This document shows, in pieces, positions 1 through 8,137 of a stretch of DNA of 51,006 bases. The stretch's first letter is position 1. Every line of letters begins with the position of its first letter. The notes under the pieces were generated by a model. The model saw only the letters and a list, made by a program, of their open reading frames with translations. It ran no database searches and was not told the DNA's origin. Source of the stretch: Mycobacterium gordonae (GTDB lineage: Bacteria; Actinomycetota; Actinomycetes; Mycobacteriales; Mycobacteriaceae); assembly GCF_002101675.1 (NCBI RefSeq), contig NZ_LQOY01000055.1:1-51006 (forward strand), read 5' to 3'. The position numbers were made by a program, and so were the translations under genes.

Positions 1-24
1 CGGCGGATGCGGGTAACCACTTGG

Positions 25-58
25 CATTGCAACTCCTAAGATCCATGTTGTTGCAATG
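25..58. promoter_or_regulatory. Perfect 9-bp inverted repeat, possible operator
   Basis: The arms CATTGCAAC (25-33) and GTTGCAATG (50-58) are perfect reverse complements separated by 16 bases. Each arm contains the self-palindrome TTGCAA. The stretch from 1 to 111 holds no gene, and the repeat lies beyond the stop codon of the DUF1214 gene. It could be an operator for an unseen gene to the left, or a weak terminator. No poly-T tract follows on either strand. Confidence 0.35.
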
Positions 59-111
59 ACCGTATGAATTTGCCGCGACTTTACCGCCCTGGTTACACGT
101 TCGCCGAGGGG

Positions 112-1215
112 CTAAGCAGGCGAAGTGGGCGCCTCGGACACCTTGACCAACCGCACCTCCGGCCGTGTCGGCACCCGGTCGGCGAGGAACCATCGGAAGG
201 CCAGGTTGCCACGCGGATAACCCAGTGTGGTCAGCGAATTCGGGTGAGCGGTGCCGCCGGCGGACAACACGATCGTCACCGACCCGTCGCCGTTGGGGAC
301 CGCGCTGCGTCCGTTGACCGAACAGCGCGCGTCGGCGGGCCCGTAGGTGGCCATGAACTGATTCCACACCACCATGTTCCAGAACCGGCACGACGGCGGA
401 CGGTGCGTGATGACCAGCGCCTCGTTCTCGTCGAGCACGAAGCTGCCGTAGGCGTAGCAGGCGTCGCGCGCCGACCAGCCGAAGTTGGCGTCCGGCACCT
501 GGTAGGGGTCGGCGAATTCATTTGCGGCATGGGCGACTTCGTGTCCGAGCGCATGAGCGTCGTCGGCCCGGGTGCCGACCGGCAGTGGCACAATGGCGAA
601 CATCGTGCGCAACCACGTGGTGGCCGCGCGCAATCTGGCCGCGGTTTCGGCGTCGCCGTGCCGGATCGGCTCCGGCTCGTCGAGCGCCTCGATCTGCCAG
701 ACGACAGGACGGCCGGTCAGCGGGTCGGCCTGGTAGTCGCGGGTCATCAGTGCGGCCGCGTCGGGCGTCGGCGGGAATTCGAAGGAGAAGTTGCCGTCGG
801 CGTCGATCTCGAGGTCGGTGTCGCGGACTATCGCGACCACGCGGTCCGACCAGGCGCCGGGTGACGGCTCGTTGTAGGCCGTCACCGAAAAGTACACGCT
901 GTCACCTCTATTGCCGCTGATGCGGTAGCGGCGATCCGCCTCGACCGGACACATGTAGTAGTAGGCGTCGGTGTTGTCGCCGCCCCACCGCCGGTCCCGC
1001 CGGAACGGCGTGTTCACCGCGACGAACTGGGGGCGACCGGGTTCGGGGAACAGATAGCTGTCCAGTGCTACCCCGAGCGTGGAGCCGAGCATGCGGTAGC
1101 CGTCGGCGAGGTGCCGGTCGTCGGATACCGCGCGATCGCCTTCGAGGAAGCAGTGGTCGAGTTCGGCGAGGGCGCTGAGCAATTCACGCCAGGCTGCCGT
1201 CGATTCGTGCGTCAT
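112..1215 (-). CDS. DUF1214 domain protein
   Basis: This 367-residue protein has the look of the DUF1214 (often DUF1254-associated) family. Seen are a central stretch with YFSVTAYNEPSPGAW and a C-terminal half with DENEALVITHRPP, CRFWNMVVWNQF and a final NLAFRWFLADRVPTRPEVRLV segment, which are typical of the family C-terminus. No signal peptide or membrane helix is visible. The biochemical function of the family is not established. Its ATG overlaps the TGA of the upstream TetR gene (ATGA), so the two are probably translationally coupled and the regulator may control it. Family assignment is fairly secure, function unknown. Confidence 0.8.
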   Translation of the reverse strand: MTHESTAAWRELLSALAELDHCFLEGDRAVSDDRHLADGYRMLGSTLGVALDSYLFPEPGRPQFVAVNTPFRRDRRWGGDNTDAYYYMCPVEADRRYRISGNRGDSVYFSVTAYNEPSPGAWSDRVVAIVRDTDLEIDADGNFSFEFPPTPDAAALMTRDYQADPLTGRPVVWQIEALDEPEPIRHGDAETAARLRAATTWLRTMFAIVPLPVGTRADDAHALGHEVAHAANEFADPYQVPDANFGWSARDACYAYGSFVLDENEALVITHRPPSCRFWNMVVWNQFMATYGPADARCSVNGRSAVPNGDGSVTIVLSAGGTAHPNSLTTLGYPRGNLAFRWFLADRVPTRPEVRLVKVSEAPTSPA

Positions 1216-1787
1216 GTGCTGATTCCTCTCAGGAGCAGGGTCGTCGTGCGGTCGATCCAGGCATCGTCGAGGGCGCCGGGACGGGTGATCAGGCCCAGCA
1301 GCGTGACCCCTGCGACCGCTTCGGCGAGTTCGGGTGCGCTCACCTCGGGCCGGACCTCACCGCGTGCCGCGGCCTTCTCGAGTAGGTCGGCCAGGCCGCC
1401 GCCGATGAGGCCGGCGAAGCGTTCCGACAGCGCCGAATGCAGCGTGGGGTCGGCGGCCATTTCGCCGATCAGCCCGGGCAGCGCCGCCTTGGCGGCCGGA
1501 GTGCTGAGGACCGCCGTTGTGCGACAGACCATTTCGCGCAAGTCTTGAGCCAGCGAGCCGGTGTCGGGGATCTCGGTCGCGGCGCTGATGGGAAACACCG
1601 CCTCGTGCACGAGGTGTGCCTTGCTCGGCCAACGCCGATAGATCGCCGGCTTGCTGGTGCCCGCGCGCCGGGCGATCGCCGAGACCAGCAGCCCGGGGTA
1701 ACCGGTCTCGGCCAGCAATTCCACGGTCGCGCTGAGCACCGCCGCGTCGATGCGCGGATCGCGGGGCCGGCCAGGCTCTTCTACCAT
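1212..1787 (-). CDS. TetR family transcriptional regulator
   Basis: This is a 191-residue TetR-type repressor. The N-terminal helix-turn-helix is visible as VSAIARRAGTSKPAIYRRWPSKAHLV, preceded by the usual TVELLAETGYPGL helix, and a TetR_C ligand-binding half follows. I chose the ATG at 1787 (MVEEPGRPRDPR); the frame is open for another 34 codons upstream, but that stretch overlaps the divergent gene and lacks family character. Its stop overlaps the start of the DUF1214 gene by four bases. Only 28 bp separate it from the divergent sulfotransferase, so it probably regulates itself and that gene. The ligand is unknown. Confidence 0.85.
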   Translation of the reverse strand: MVEEPGRPRDPRIDAAVLSATVELLAETGYPGLLVSAIARRAGTSKPAIYRRWPSKAHLVHEAVFPISAATEIPDTGSLAQDLREMVCRTTAVLSTPAAKAALPGLIGEMAADPTLHSALSERFAGLIGGGLADLLEKAAARGEVRPEVSAPELAEAVAGVTLLGLITRPGALDDAWIDRTTTLLLRGIST

Positions 1788-1815
1788 TACGAAACTCAGA
1801 GTAACATAACTTGCC
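1788..1815. promoter_or_regulatory. 28-bp divergent promoter region
   Basis: This AT-richer spacer separates the divergent starts of the TetR gene (1787) and the sulfotransferase (1816). It contains the odd palindrome ACTC-A-GAGT (1794-1802). With so little space, at least one transcript is probably leaderless, and a TetR dimer bound here would cover both promoters. This is inference from spacing. Confidence 0.35.
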
Positions 1816-3051
1816 GTGACCGAACCCGTGGTGCTCGACGACCTGGCCCAGCCCCGTTTCAGCGCCGAAGCACAGCCGATTTTGGACATGATGGCCGCGC
1901 TGGCACCGGAATGTCCGCTGGACGCTGACGCGTTGTGCGCCAGAGCAAGTGCCGATACCGGCCTGAGCGATTTCGGTCCCGGTGACTACCGGGAACGCCT
2001 CGACGTCTACCTGGCGGCGCTGCGTGACATCGAGGGTCTGCACCCGGCCGGGGTGGTCAATTTCTACGGGCAGTTGTTGCAACTGCTCAAGAACCGCCTG
2101 TTGCTGGCCGACCTGCTACACCGGCACCCCGAGATCAACGACATCGAACTGCGCTCGCCGGTGGTGATCGCCGGACTGCCCCGCACCGGCACCACCCACC
2201 TGCACAACCTGCTGGCGTCCGCCCCCACCTTCCGCACCATGCCGTACTGGGAGAGCAATGAGCCGTTTCCGCTGCCGGCCGAAGCTGGAGTCCAGCCGGA
2301 CCCGCGGCGTGCCCGGATGGACGTCGCGGTCAGCGTGATCAACCTGGTGATGCCGCATTTCGCGCTGATGCACGAAATGACCACCGACCACGTCCACGAA
2401 GAAATCCAACTGCTGGCCAACGACTTCTCAACGATGCTGTTCGAGACGCTGGCGCACGTGCCGGGCTGGCGCGACTACTACCAGGCCCACGATCAGACGC
2501 CGCACTACCGGTACCTCGCCACCCAACTCCGGGCGATGCAGTTCCTGCGCGGCGGACGGCGCTGGCTGCTCAAGTCGCCTCAGCATCTCGAGCAGGTGCC
2601 GGTGCTGGATCGGGTATTTCCGGACAGCATCGTCGTTTTCACCCACCGCGACCCGGTGCCGGTCGCGCTGTCAATGGTCGCGATGATCACCTATTCCGCG
2701 CGCATGCATCGCTCAGCGGTACCGGTGGAGGAGATCGCCGGATACTGGATCGACCGCCTCGAGCGGATGCTCAACGCTCTGGTCCGCGATCGCGACGTGA
2801 TCGGCCCCGACCGTTCGGTCGACATTCGCTTCGACGACTTCATGGCCGGCGAACTCGGCGTAGCCGAGCGCGTCTACGCCCTGGCCGGAGAACCGTTCAG
2901 TGACGCGGCACGCGCGGCTATCACCGGCTACCTGGCCGGTCATCAGCGCGGCCGGCTGGGCACGGTCGCCACGTCGGCTGAGATGTTCGGACTGGCCGAA
3001 GACGATCTGCGCGACCGCTTCGCGCCCTACGTCGAACGCTTCCTCAAGTAG
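1816..3051 (+). CDS. Sulfotransferase family protein
   Basis: The 411-residue product has both PAPS-binding signatures. The 5'-phosphosulfate loop is GLPRTGTTHLHNLLAS at about residue 120. The 3'-phosphate-binding segment is RRWLLKSPQHLEQVPVLDRVFPDSIVVFTHRDP at about residues 247-280 (key residues K-S-P-H and H-R-D-P). Such enzymes transfer sulfate from PAPS to hydroxyl groups of lipids or steroids; the acceptor cannot be read here. Translation starts at GTG 1816, just 28 bp from the divergent TetR gene. The epoxide hydrolase follows after 11 bp, so the two probably form one transcript. Confidence 0.85.
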   Translation: MTEPVVLDDLAQPRFSAEAQPILDMMAALAPECPLDADALCARASADTGLSDFGPGDYRERLDVYLAALRDIEGLHPAGVVNFYGQLLQLLKNRLLLADLLHRHPEINDIELRSPVVIAGLPRTGTTHLHNLLASAPTFRTMPYWESNEPFPLPAEAGVQPDPRRARMDVAVSVINLVMPHFALMHEMTTDHVHEEIQLLANDFSTMLFETLAHVPGWRDYYQAHDQTPHYRYLATQLRAMQFLRGGRRWLLKSPQHLEQVPVLDRVFPDSIVVFTHRDPVPVALSMVAMITYSARMHRSAVPVEEIAGYWIDRLERMLNALVRDRDVIGPDRSVDIRFDDFMAGELGVAERVYALAGEPFSDAARAAITGYLAGHQRGRLGTVATSAEMFGLAEDDLRDRFAPYVERFLK

Positions 3052-3062
3052 GTTCTGAAGAC

Positions 3063-3950
3063 ATGACCATCTCAATGCCTGCACTGGACGGCGTCGAACA
3101 CCGCTATATCGATGTGGGCGGGGGAGTCACCATCCACGTCGCCGATGCCGGACCGGCGGACGGCCCGGCCATCATGCTCGTGCACGGTTTTCCGGAGAAC
3201 TGGTGGGAGTGGCACGCGCTGATCGGCCCGCTGGCCGCCGACGGCTACCGGGTGCTGTGCCCCGACCTACGTGGGGCGGGCTGGAGCTCAGCGCCGCGCT
3301 CCAGCTACACCAAGGACGAGATGGCGGGTGACCTGTTGGTGGTGCTGGACAAGCTGAATGTGGCCTCGGTCAAACTCGCCGCGCACGACTGGGGTGGACC
3401 GGTGGCCTTCATTCTGATGCTGCGCCACCCCGAGCGGGTGACCGGCTTCTTCGGCATGAACACCGTCGCGCCCTGGGTGAAGCGTGATCTGTCGTCGGTC
3501 CGCAACATCTGGCGGCTCTGGTATCAAATTCCGATCTCACTGCCCGTGATCGGGCCGCGCTTGCTCAGCGACCCGAAGGCCCGGTTCGCGCGTGCGCTGG
3601 GTGGGTGGGTCGGCGGCGGTTTCAACATCCCCGACGAGGACATCCGCCTCTACATCGACTGCATGCGGCAACCCGGTCACGCCGAGGCCGGCTCCCGCTG
3701 GTACCGGTCTTTTCAGACTGGAGAGATGTACCGCTGGATGCGTGGCGAGTTCGCGGACGCGCGGGTCGAGGTTCCCGTTCGCTGGATCTCCGGCGTCGAA
3801 GACCCCGTGATCACCCCGGACCTGATCGACGGGTACGCCGAGCACATCACCGATTTCGAGGTGGAACTGGTCGAGGGAGTGGGACATTGGATCGTCAGCC
3901 AGCGCCCCGATCTGGTGCTCGACAGATTGCGCGCGTTTCTGCGCCTCTGA
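3063..3950 (+). CDS. ephF: Epoxide hydrolase (EphF-like alpha/beta hydrolase)
   Basis: This 295-residue alpha/beta-hydrolase has the epoxide hydrolase hallmarks. HGFPENW (41-47) is the oxyanion HGxP motif, HDWGG (108-112) places the nucleophile at Asp109, the acid is expected near GVEDPVI, and GVGHWI carries the general-base His. Tyrosines in the lid (SRWYRSFQ, EMYRW) suit epoxide activation. The sequence agrees closely with my recollection of H37Rv EphF (Rv0134), and downstream order (TetR, P450, msrA) agrees with that locus, though an exported protein and a TOBE/ADH pair intervene here. It would hydrolyse lipid epoxides to diols; the substrate is unknown. Confidence 0.85.
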   Translation: MTISMPALDGVEHRYIDVGGGVTIHVADAGPADGPAIMLVHGFPENWWEWHALIGPLAADGYRVLCPDLRGAGWSSAPRSSYTKDEMAGDLLVVLDKLNVASVKLAAHDWGGPVAFILMLRHPERVTGFFGMNTVAPWVKRDLSSVRNIWRLWYQIPISLPVIGPRLLSDPKARFARALGGWVGGGFNIPDEDIRLYIDCMRQPGHAEAGSRWYRSFQTGEMYRWMRGEFADARVEVPVRWISGVEDPVITPDLIDGYAEHITDFEVELVEGVGHWIVSQRPDLVLDRLRAFLRL

Positions 3951-3992
3951 TGCCGGTGAGGCCGGCCGGCAAGGTGCGGTAAGGTCGTGGTG

Positions 3993-4012
3993 CTCGGGGG
4001 CCCCTACCCGAG
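3993..4012 (+). promoter_or_regulatory. Hairpin just upstream of the exported-protein gene
   Basis: The arms CTCGGG and CCCGAG enclose GGCCCCTA. The hairpin ends 13 bases before the GTG at 4026. It could end ephF transcription or act in the leader of the next gene. A TANNNT-type -10 (TAAGGT, 3980-3985) lies just upstream, so the hairpin may sit in a 5'UTR. There is no U-tract. Confidence 0.3.
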
Positions 4013-4025
4013 GAGTGCGTACCTA

Positions 4026-4613
4026 GTGCGAAATCGAATTCTGGTCATCGCGTGTGTGACGTTGTCGGCCATCTTTTCCAGCAGCTGCGGCAATGACTCC
4101 CATGGGTCCATGCGGCCACAGACTTTGAACTTCGCCGGCATGACTTGGCAAGTGCACGACGGGAAATGGCAAGTAGAAGGAGATACTCTCAGCGGCAGCG
4201 GCGGCCACCTCGCAACCATCCAGGAGTTCGCCGACGGCTTCATCGACATGGATGTCGATACTCCGGCCATGGGAGACCGTACGGTCGGAATCGGCTTCCA
4301 CATCACGGGTCCCGACCTCGGAAACGGCTATGCGTTCAATTTCACAGCCAGCCAGACCTTCAATGTTTTTGAGGGAACTGATAATAACTGGCAGCCGGTC
4401 AATCCTGCGATGACGACCTTTCAGCAAACCGGCAGTCTCCAACCTAACCACAATCAGTTTCACATCGAAATGGCCGGCGATCGGTATCGAGTCTGGGCGA
4501 ATGGACAGCAACTCGCCGACTTCACCGACACCAGCCGAAAAAAGGGGTCATTGATGCTGTGGGTGGAATCTTCAGGCTGGACGGTCACGTTCTCACACGT
4601 GCGCGTCAAGTAG
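4026..4613 (+). CDS. Exported, possibly lipid-anchored beta-sandwich protein
   Basis: This 195-residue protein starts at GTG 4026 with an N-terminal export signal: basic VRNR, a hydrophobic core ILVIACVTLSAIF, then SSSCGND. The Cys at about residue 22 suggests a lipoprotein, but the lipobox (SSSC) lacks the usual aliphatic -3 residue. The mature part is rich in beta-strand patterns with repeated aromatic positions (GMTWQVHDGKWQVEGD, GIGFHITGPDLGNGYAFNF, NQFHIEMAGDRYRVWANGQQLADF), resembling a concanavalin/LamG or DUF1080-like sandwich. Family is inferred from pattern only. Codon use is AT-richer than the neighbours, suggesting separate acquisition. It is absent from the H37Rv locus as I recall it. 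Confidence 0.6.
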   Translation: MRNRILVIACVTLSAIFSSSCGNDSHGSMRPQTLNFAGMTWQVHDGKWQVEGDTLSGSGGHLATIQEFADGFIDMDVDTPAMGDRTVGIGFHITGPDLGNGYAFNFTASQTFNVFEGTDNNWQPVNPAMTTFQQTGSLQPNHNQFHIEMAGDRYRVWANGQQLADFTDTSRKKGSLMLWVESSGWTVTFSHVRVK

Positions 4614-4656
4614 TTCCCAGCTCGGCGCCGTGCTGCGATGCGCACCGCTGCGGCCG

Positions 4657-4672
4657 TCGGCAACCTTGCCGA
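4657..4672. terminator. Candidate bidirectional terminator hairpin
   Basis: The self-complementary TCGGCAA-CC-TTGCCGA lies in the 74-bp space between the converging exported-protein and alcohol dehydrogenase genes. It has no poly-T flank, as is common for mycobacterial hairpins. Confidence 0.4.
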
Positions 4673-4687
4673 GTGCGCGTGGCCTAG

Positions 4688-5734
4688 TTATCGGCCGGGC
4701 TGGACCAGGATCCGGATCGGGTTGCCTTCCTGGCGCTCCAGCATCTCGATACCGGCCTCAATGTCTTGTAACGGGACGACCTGGCTGATGGACCGCGAAA
4801 GATCAAGGCGCCCATACGAAACCAGCTTGGCCAGGGTTTCGATGTCGACGTTCTGGTAGCCAAGATGGCCGAGCGCCTGCTTGCGGCTCAATCCGAACAT
4901 GGCGGTGGGGCCCACCGTCGGTGACTCCGCGCTCATGCCCACGCCCACCAGCCGGCCACCGGCGGTCAAGGAGTCCAGCGCCTGTTCGAAGGTCACCTTG
5001 AGTCCGACGGCGTCGAATGCGACGTCCAGCTTCCGGCCGCCGGTAACCTCGGCGATCTTGTCCTGCAATTGCTCGTCGCGGGTGTCGAACGCGAAGTCGG
5101 CGCCGATCTCGAGCGCGCGTTCCAGCACCGCCGGATTGATGTCGAGGGCGATCACCGGAACCGCACCGACCAGCCTGGCGAGCTGGACGATATGGGTGCC
5201 GACCCCGCCGACGCCCCACACCCCGACCGATTCCCCGATCGCGACCTTGCCCGTACGCACGACGGCGCCGAACGGCGTGGAGACCGCGTCGGCCAGGATC
5301 GCCGCCTGTTCGAGGGGGACATTGTCGGGAACCCGGGTCAGACCTACTGCCTGCGCCACTGTGTATTCGGCCCACGCGCCGTCATAAGCGAACGCCATCA
5401 GCTGGATTCGCAGGCAGTTCGACAGGTCGCCACGCCGGCAGTTCGGGCAGGTCTGGCAGGGGCGGCCGGCGGCGACCACCACCCGGTCGCCCTCTGCCCA
5501 GCCGGTCACGTCGGGACCGAGTTTCGCGATGGTGCCCGAAGCTTCGTGGCCCTGCGTCACCACCGGCGCCTGGGCCGGGAACGTGCCGTTGATCAGGCTC
5601 AGGTCCGAGTGACAGATCCCGCAGAAAGCCACCTTGACCAGAACTTCGCCCGGTCCCGGCTCGGGAATCGGAACCTCTTCCAGCACCACCCTTTTCGGGT
5701 CCGCATAAAAGCGCTCGGCGAGCATGGTGGCCAT
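4688..5734 (-). CDS. Zinc-dependent alcohol dehydrogenase
   Basis: This is a 348-residue medium-chain dehydrogenase/reductase. CGICHSD and GHEASG carry catalytic-zinc ligands, and CQTCPNCRRGDLSNC supplies the four-Cys structural zinc lobe. GVWGVGGVGTHIVQLARLVGA is the nucleotide-binding fold, followed by VIALDI with an acidic strand end that suggests NAD preference. It should oxidise primary or secondary alcohols; substrate unknown. Its ATG (5734) overlaps the TGA of the upstream TOBE gene by one base, giving tight translational coupling. A second ATG three codons in is possible. The pair sits between ephF and the cyp138 regulator and is not part of the H37Rv locus as I remember it. Confidence 0.88.
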   Translation of the reverse strand: MATMLAERFYADPKRVVLEEVPIPEPGPGEVLVKVAFCGICHSDLSLINGTFPAQAPVVTQGHEASGTIAKLGPDVTGWAEGDRVVVAAGRPCQTCPNCRRGDLSNCLRIQLMAFAYDGAWAEYTVAQAVGLTRVPDNVPLEQAAILADAVSTPFGAVVRTGKVAIGESVGVWGVGGVGTHIVQLARLVGAVPVIALDINPAVLERALEIGADFAFDTRDEQLQDKIAEVTGGRKLDVAFDAVGLKVTFEQALDSLTAGGRLVGVGMSAESPTVGPTAMFGLSRKQALGHLGYQNVDIETLAKLVSYGRLDLSRSISQVVPLQDIEAGIEMLERQEGNPIRILVQPGR

Positions 5735-5946
5735 CAGTCGACGCCGATCGTGACTTCGGTGGACTTGATGAACACCGTCGCGGGCCGGCCGACTTCCAGC
5801 CCGAGATCGAGCGCGGCGTCCTTGGTGATGGATGAGGTGACGATCTGGTCGCCGCCGTCGAGTCGAATCTTGACGATCGCCATCACGGTGCCGATGTTGA
5901 CCTCGGTGATGGTGCCCTGAAGCTGGTTGCGGGTTGATAGTCGCAT
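5734..5946 (-). CDS. Stand-alone TOBE (molbindin-like) domain protein
   Basis: This 70-residue protein is a single TOBE/Mop domain: MRLSTRNQLQGTITEVNIGTV, VKIRLDGGDQIVTSSIT, LGLEVGRPATVFIKSTEV. Such domains bind molybdate or tungstate as oligomers, or act as regulatory modules. I prefer the second of two adjacent ATGs (5946) because the family usually begins MRLSxRNQL. A -10-like TAGGCT (minus strand, 5953-5958) sits at the distance expected for a leaderless message starting there. It is coupled to the alcohol dehydrogenase by a one-base stop/start overlap. Why an oxyanion-binding domain is tied to a zinc enzyme is not evident. Confidence 0.8.
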   Translation of the reverse strand: MRLSTRNQLQGTITEVNIGTVMAIVKIRLDGGDQIVTSSITKDAALDLGLEVGRPATVFIKSTEVTIGVD

Positions 5947-6070
5947 CATTGGAGCCTATCCCCGCCCGGCGATCGAGTGTGCGGGCACGGCTTCAGGTGT
6001 GCGTCCATGGCGAGATCTCGGTGGTTCTAGCGCCGTAGGGCACACTCAAATGCATTGGCATCGCGGCAAT

Positions 6071-6676
6071 TCAGTGCCGCGGCCCGAGCAGGGCCACCGA
6101 CGCGTCCACGGCCGGTTCGACGATGCTGCGCACCGGCCTGCCGTCTTCCACGGCGAGTGCCACCAGTTCCCGCAAGCCGCCCACCAGGATCACCGCCAGC
6201 GGGACGGTCAGCGGCGGCAGGTTGGCGCGCCGAAAACCCGGACTGCCACTCAAATCGACCAGCAGGCCGGTGAGCAACTCCAATCCCTGGCGCTGCACCG
6301 GGCGAGCGAAATCGCCCAGCGAGGGAAGCTCGCGGATCCAGCTCAGCGTGATGGCCGGCCGGGACTCGATGTTACCGACGTACCCTTCGACGGCCTGACG
6401 GATCTGCTGATGCCAGTCCGCATCGGGTTCGACGGCCGCCCGGATGTCTTCGGCCATGATCTCGATCTCGGACCGCAGCAGCTCCAGAAAACACTGTTCC
6501 TTGCTGGCGAACTGGTCGTAGAAGGTGCGCTTGGAGGTGCGGGCGTGGCGGACGATGTCGGCGACCGTCGTAGCCCGGTACCCACGCTCGCCGATCGACG
6601 CGGCCAGGCCGTCGAGCAGTCGCAGCCGAAACGGATCCGGTTGCGCCGCAACCGTGCCGTCAGCCACTGCCGTCAC
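6071..6676 (-). CDS. TetR family regulator of the P450 locus
   Basis: This 201-residue TetR protein starts at GTG 6676. The helix-turn-helix is ATTVADIVRHARTSKRTFYDQFASKEQCFLELL, and the C-terminal half (RPAITLSWIRELPSLGDFARP) is ligand-binding in character. It is the positional equivalent of Rv0135c, divergent from cyp138. The 117-bp divergent region holds two copies of GGTAC-N6-GTACC about 33 bp apart, which are its probable operators. It therefore likely represses both itself and the P450 gene; the inducer is unknown. Confidence 0.87.
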   Translation of the reverse strand: MTAVADGTVAAQPDPFRLRLLDGLAASIGERGYRATTVADIVRHARTSKRTFYDQFASKEQCFLELLRSEIEIMAEDIRAAVEPDADWHQQIRQAVEGYVGNIESRPAITLSWIRELPSLGDFARPVQRQGLELLTGLLVDLSGSPGFRRANLPPLTVPLAVILVGGLRELVALAVEDGRPVRSIVEPAVDASVALLGPRH

Positions 6677-6702
6677 AACGGAGCCCTTCGCTTGTCAGGT
6701 TT

Positions 6703-6718
6703 GGTACCACAGAGTACC
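6703..6718. promoter_or_regulatory. Operator copy 1, GGTAC-N6-GTACC
   Basis: This perfect inverted repeat (GGTAC 6703-6707, GTACC 6714-6718) lies 27 bp from the TetR start. It shares arms and spacing with the second copy at 6734-6753. Centres are 33 bp apart, about three helical turns, so two TetR dimers could bind the same DNA face. Confidence 0.65.
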
Positions 6719-6733
6719 GTACTGGGAAAGCCT

Positions 6734-6753
6734 TTGGTACACCGCAGTACCAA
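6734..6753. promoter_or_regulatory. Operator copy 2, TTGGTAC-N6-GTACCAA
   Basis: The perfect 7-bp arms are TTGGTAC (6734-6740) and GTACCAA (6747-6753). It is the stronger of the two sites and lies 41-60 bp upstream of the P450 start. It is a probable binding site for the divergent TetR protein. Confidence 0.65.
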
Positions 6754-6793
6754 CCCCTGACCAAGGGGGCAGAACGTAGGGAGTCGTACCTCC

Positions 6794-8137
6794 GTGAGCC
6801 AAGCAATCGACGCGCCCGCCTCCTCGGTAGTCAAGCTGCCGCCGGCGACCCGCATTCCAAAACTGCTGCAGGGCATGATCTTCGCGTTCTCGCGCAAGGG
6901 GATGCTGCGCCGCCTGACCGATCGCTACGGCGCCGCCGTCACCATGCACATCCCCATGTACGGCCACCTCGTGATGGTGTCGGACCCGCAACTGGCCAAA
7001 CAGGTCTTCACCACCAGCCCTGATGAGCTCGGCAACATTCAGCCCAACCTGAGCCGGATGTTCGGATCGGGGTCGGTCTTCGGTCTCGAGGGCAACGACC
7101 ATCGCCGTCGGCGCCGGTTGCTGGCGCCGCCATTTCACGGCAAGAGCATGAAGAACTACGAGACGATCATCGAAGAAGAGACCCTGCGCGAGAGTGCCAA
7201 CTGGCCCGAGGGGCAGCCGTTCGCGACCTTGCCGTCGATGATGCACATCACCCTCAACGCCATCCTGCGCGCGGTCTTCGGCGCCGAAGGGGACGAGCTC
7301 GACGAGTTGCGCCGGATCATTCCGCCCTGGGTGACGCTGGGGTCACGGTTGGCGGCCGTGCCCAAACCCAAGCGCGACTATGGACGCTTCAGCCCCTGGG
7401 GACGCTTGTCGGAATTCCGGCGGCAGTACGACCAGGTGATCGACAAGCTGATCGACCGGGAACGGTCAGACCCCAACTTCGCCGAGCGCAACGACGTGCT
7501 GGCGTTGATGCTGCGCAGCACTTACGACGATGGTTCGGTTATGTCCCGCAAGGACATCGGCGACGAACTGCTCGCTCTGCTGGCCGCCGGGCACGAAACC
7601 ACCGCCTCCACGCTGGCGTGGGCCTTCGAGCGCATCACCCGCCACCCGGCGCTGCTGGCGGACCTCGTCGAAGAGGCCCGCAACGGCGGCGGCGAGTTGC
7701 GCCAGGCCACGATTCTGGAAGTGCAGCGGGCCCGCACCGTGATCGACCTCGCCGGACGTCACGTCTATCCGCAGACCTACCGACTCGGCGAGTGGGTGAT
7801 CCCCCGCGGGTATTCGATCATCGTCAACATCGGCCGGATACACGCGAATCCAGAGGTGTTCCCGCATCCCGAGCGCTTCGACCCGCAGCGCTACATCGGA
7901 GGAAAGCCGTCCGCTTTCGCGTGGATACCGTTCGGCGGCGGCACCCGGCGCTGCGTAGGAGCCGCGTTCGCCAACATGGAGATGGACGTGGTGTTGCGAA
8001 CGGTGCTGCGGCAGTTCGTCATTGAGCCCACCACCGCCCCGGACGAGGCGTGGCACGGCCGGGGCGTGGCGTTCGTCCCCAAAGACGGCGGTCGAATTGT
8101 GGTAGCGCGCCGGCCTACCGAAGCTTCTACTGGGTAG
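6794..8137 (+). CDS. cyp138: Cytochrome P450 (CYP138-like)
   Basis: This 447-residue soluble P450 has all core motifs. The I-helix oxygen-activation motif is AGHETT (about 265-270), the K-helix ExxR is EVQR (about 309-312), PERFDPQRY follows, and the heme loop [10 protein letters not shown] places the thiolate Cys near 397. It would monooxygenate a hydrophobic substrate using ferredoxin or another redox partner encoded elsewhere. It starts at GTG 6794. The order TetR-P450-msrA-SnoaL-epimerase-DUF427 equals Rv0135c to Rv0140, which is why I name it cyp138; the substrate is unknown. The 3' end overlaps the converging msrA by 11 bases. Confidence 0.88.
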   Translation: MSQAIDAPASSVVKLPPATRIPKLLQGMIFAFSRKGMLRRLTDRYGAAVTMHIPMYGHLVMVSDPQLAKQVFTTSPDELGNIQPNLSRMFGSGSVFGLEGNDHRRRRRLLAPPFHGKSMKNYETIIEEETLRESANWPEGQPFATLPSMMHITLNAILRAVFGAEGDELDELRRIIPPWVTLGSRLAAVPKPKRDYGRFSPWGRLSEFRRQYDQVIDKLIDRERSDPNFAERNDVLALMLRSTYDDGSVMSRKDIGDELLALLAAGHETTASTLAWAFERITRHPALLADLVEEARNGGGELRQATILEVQRARTVIDLAGRHVYPQTYRLGEWVIPRGYSIIVNIGRIHANPEVFPHPERFDPQRYIGGKPSAFAWIPFGGGTRRCVGAAFANMEMDVVLRTVLRQFVIEPTTAPDEAWHGRGVAFVPKDGGRIVVARRPTEASTG

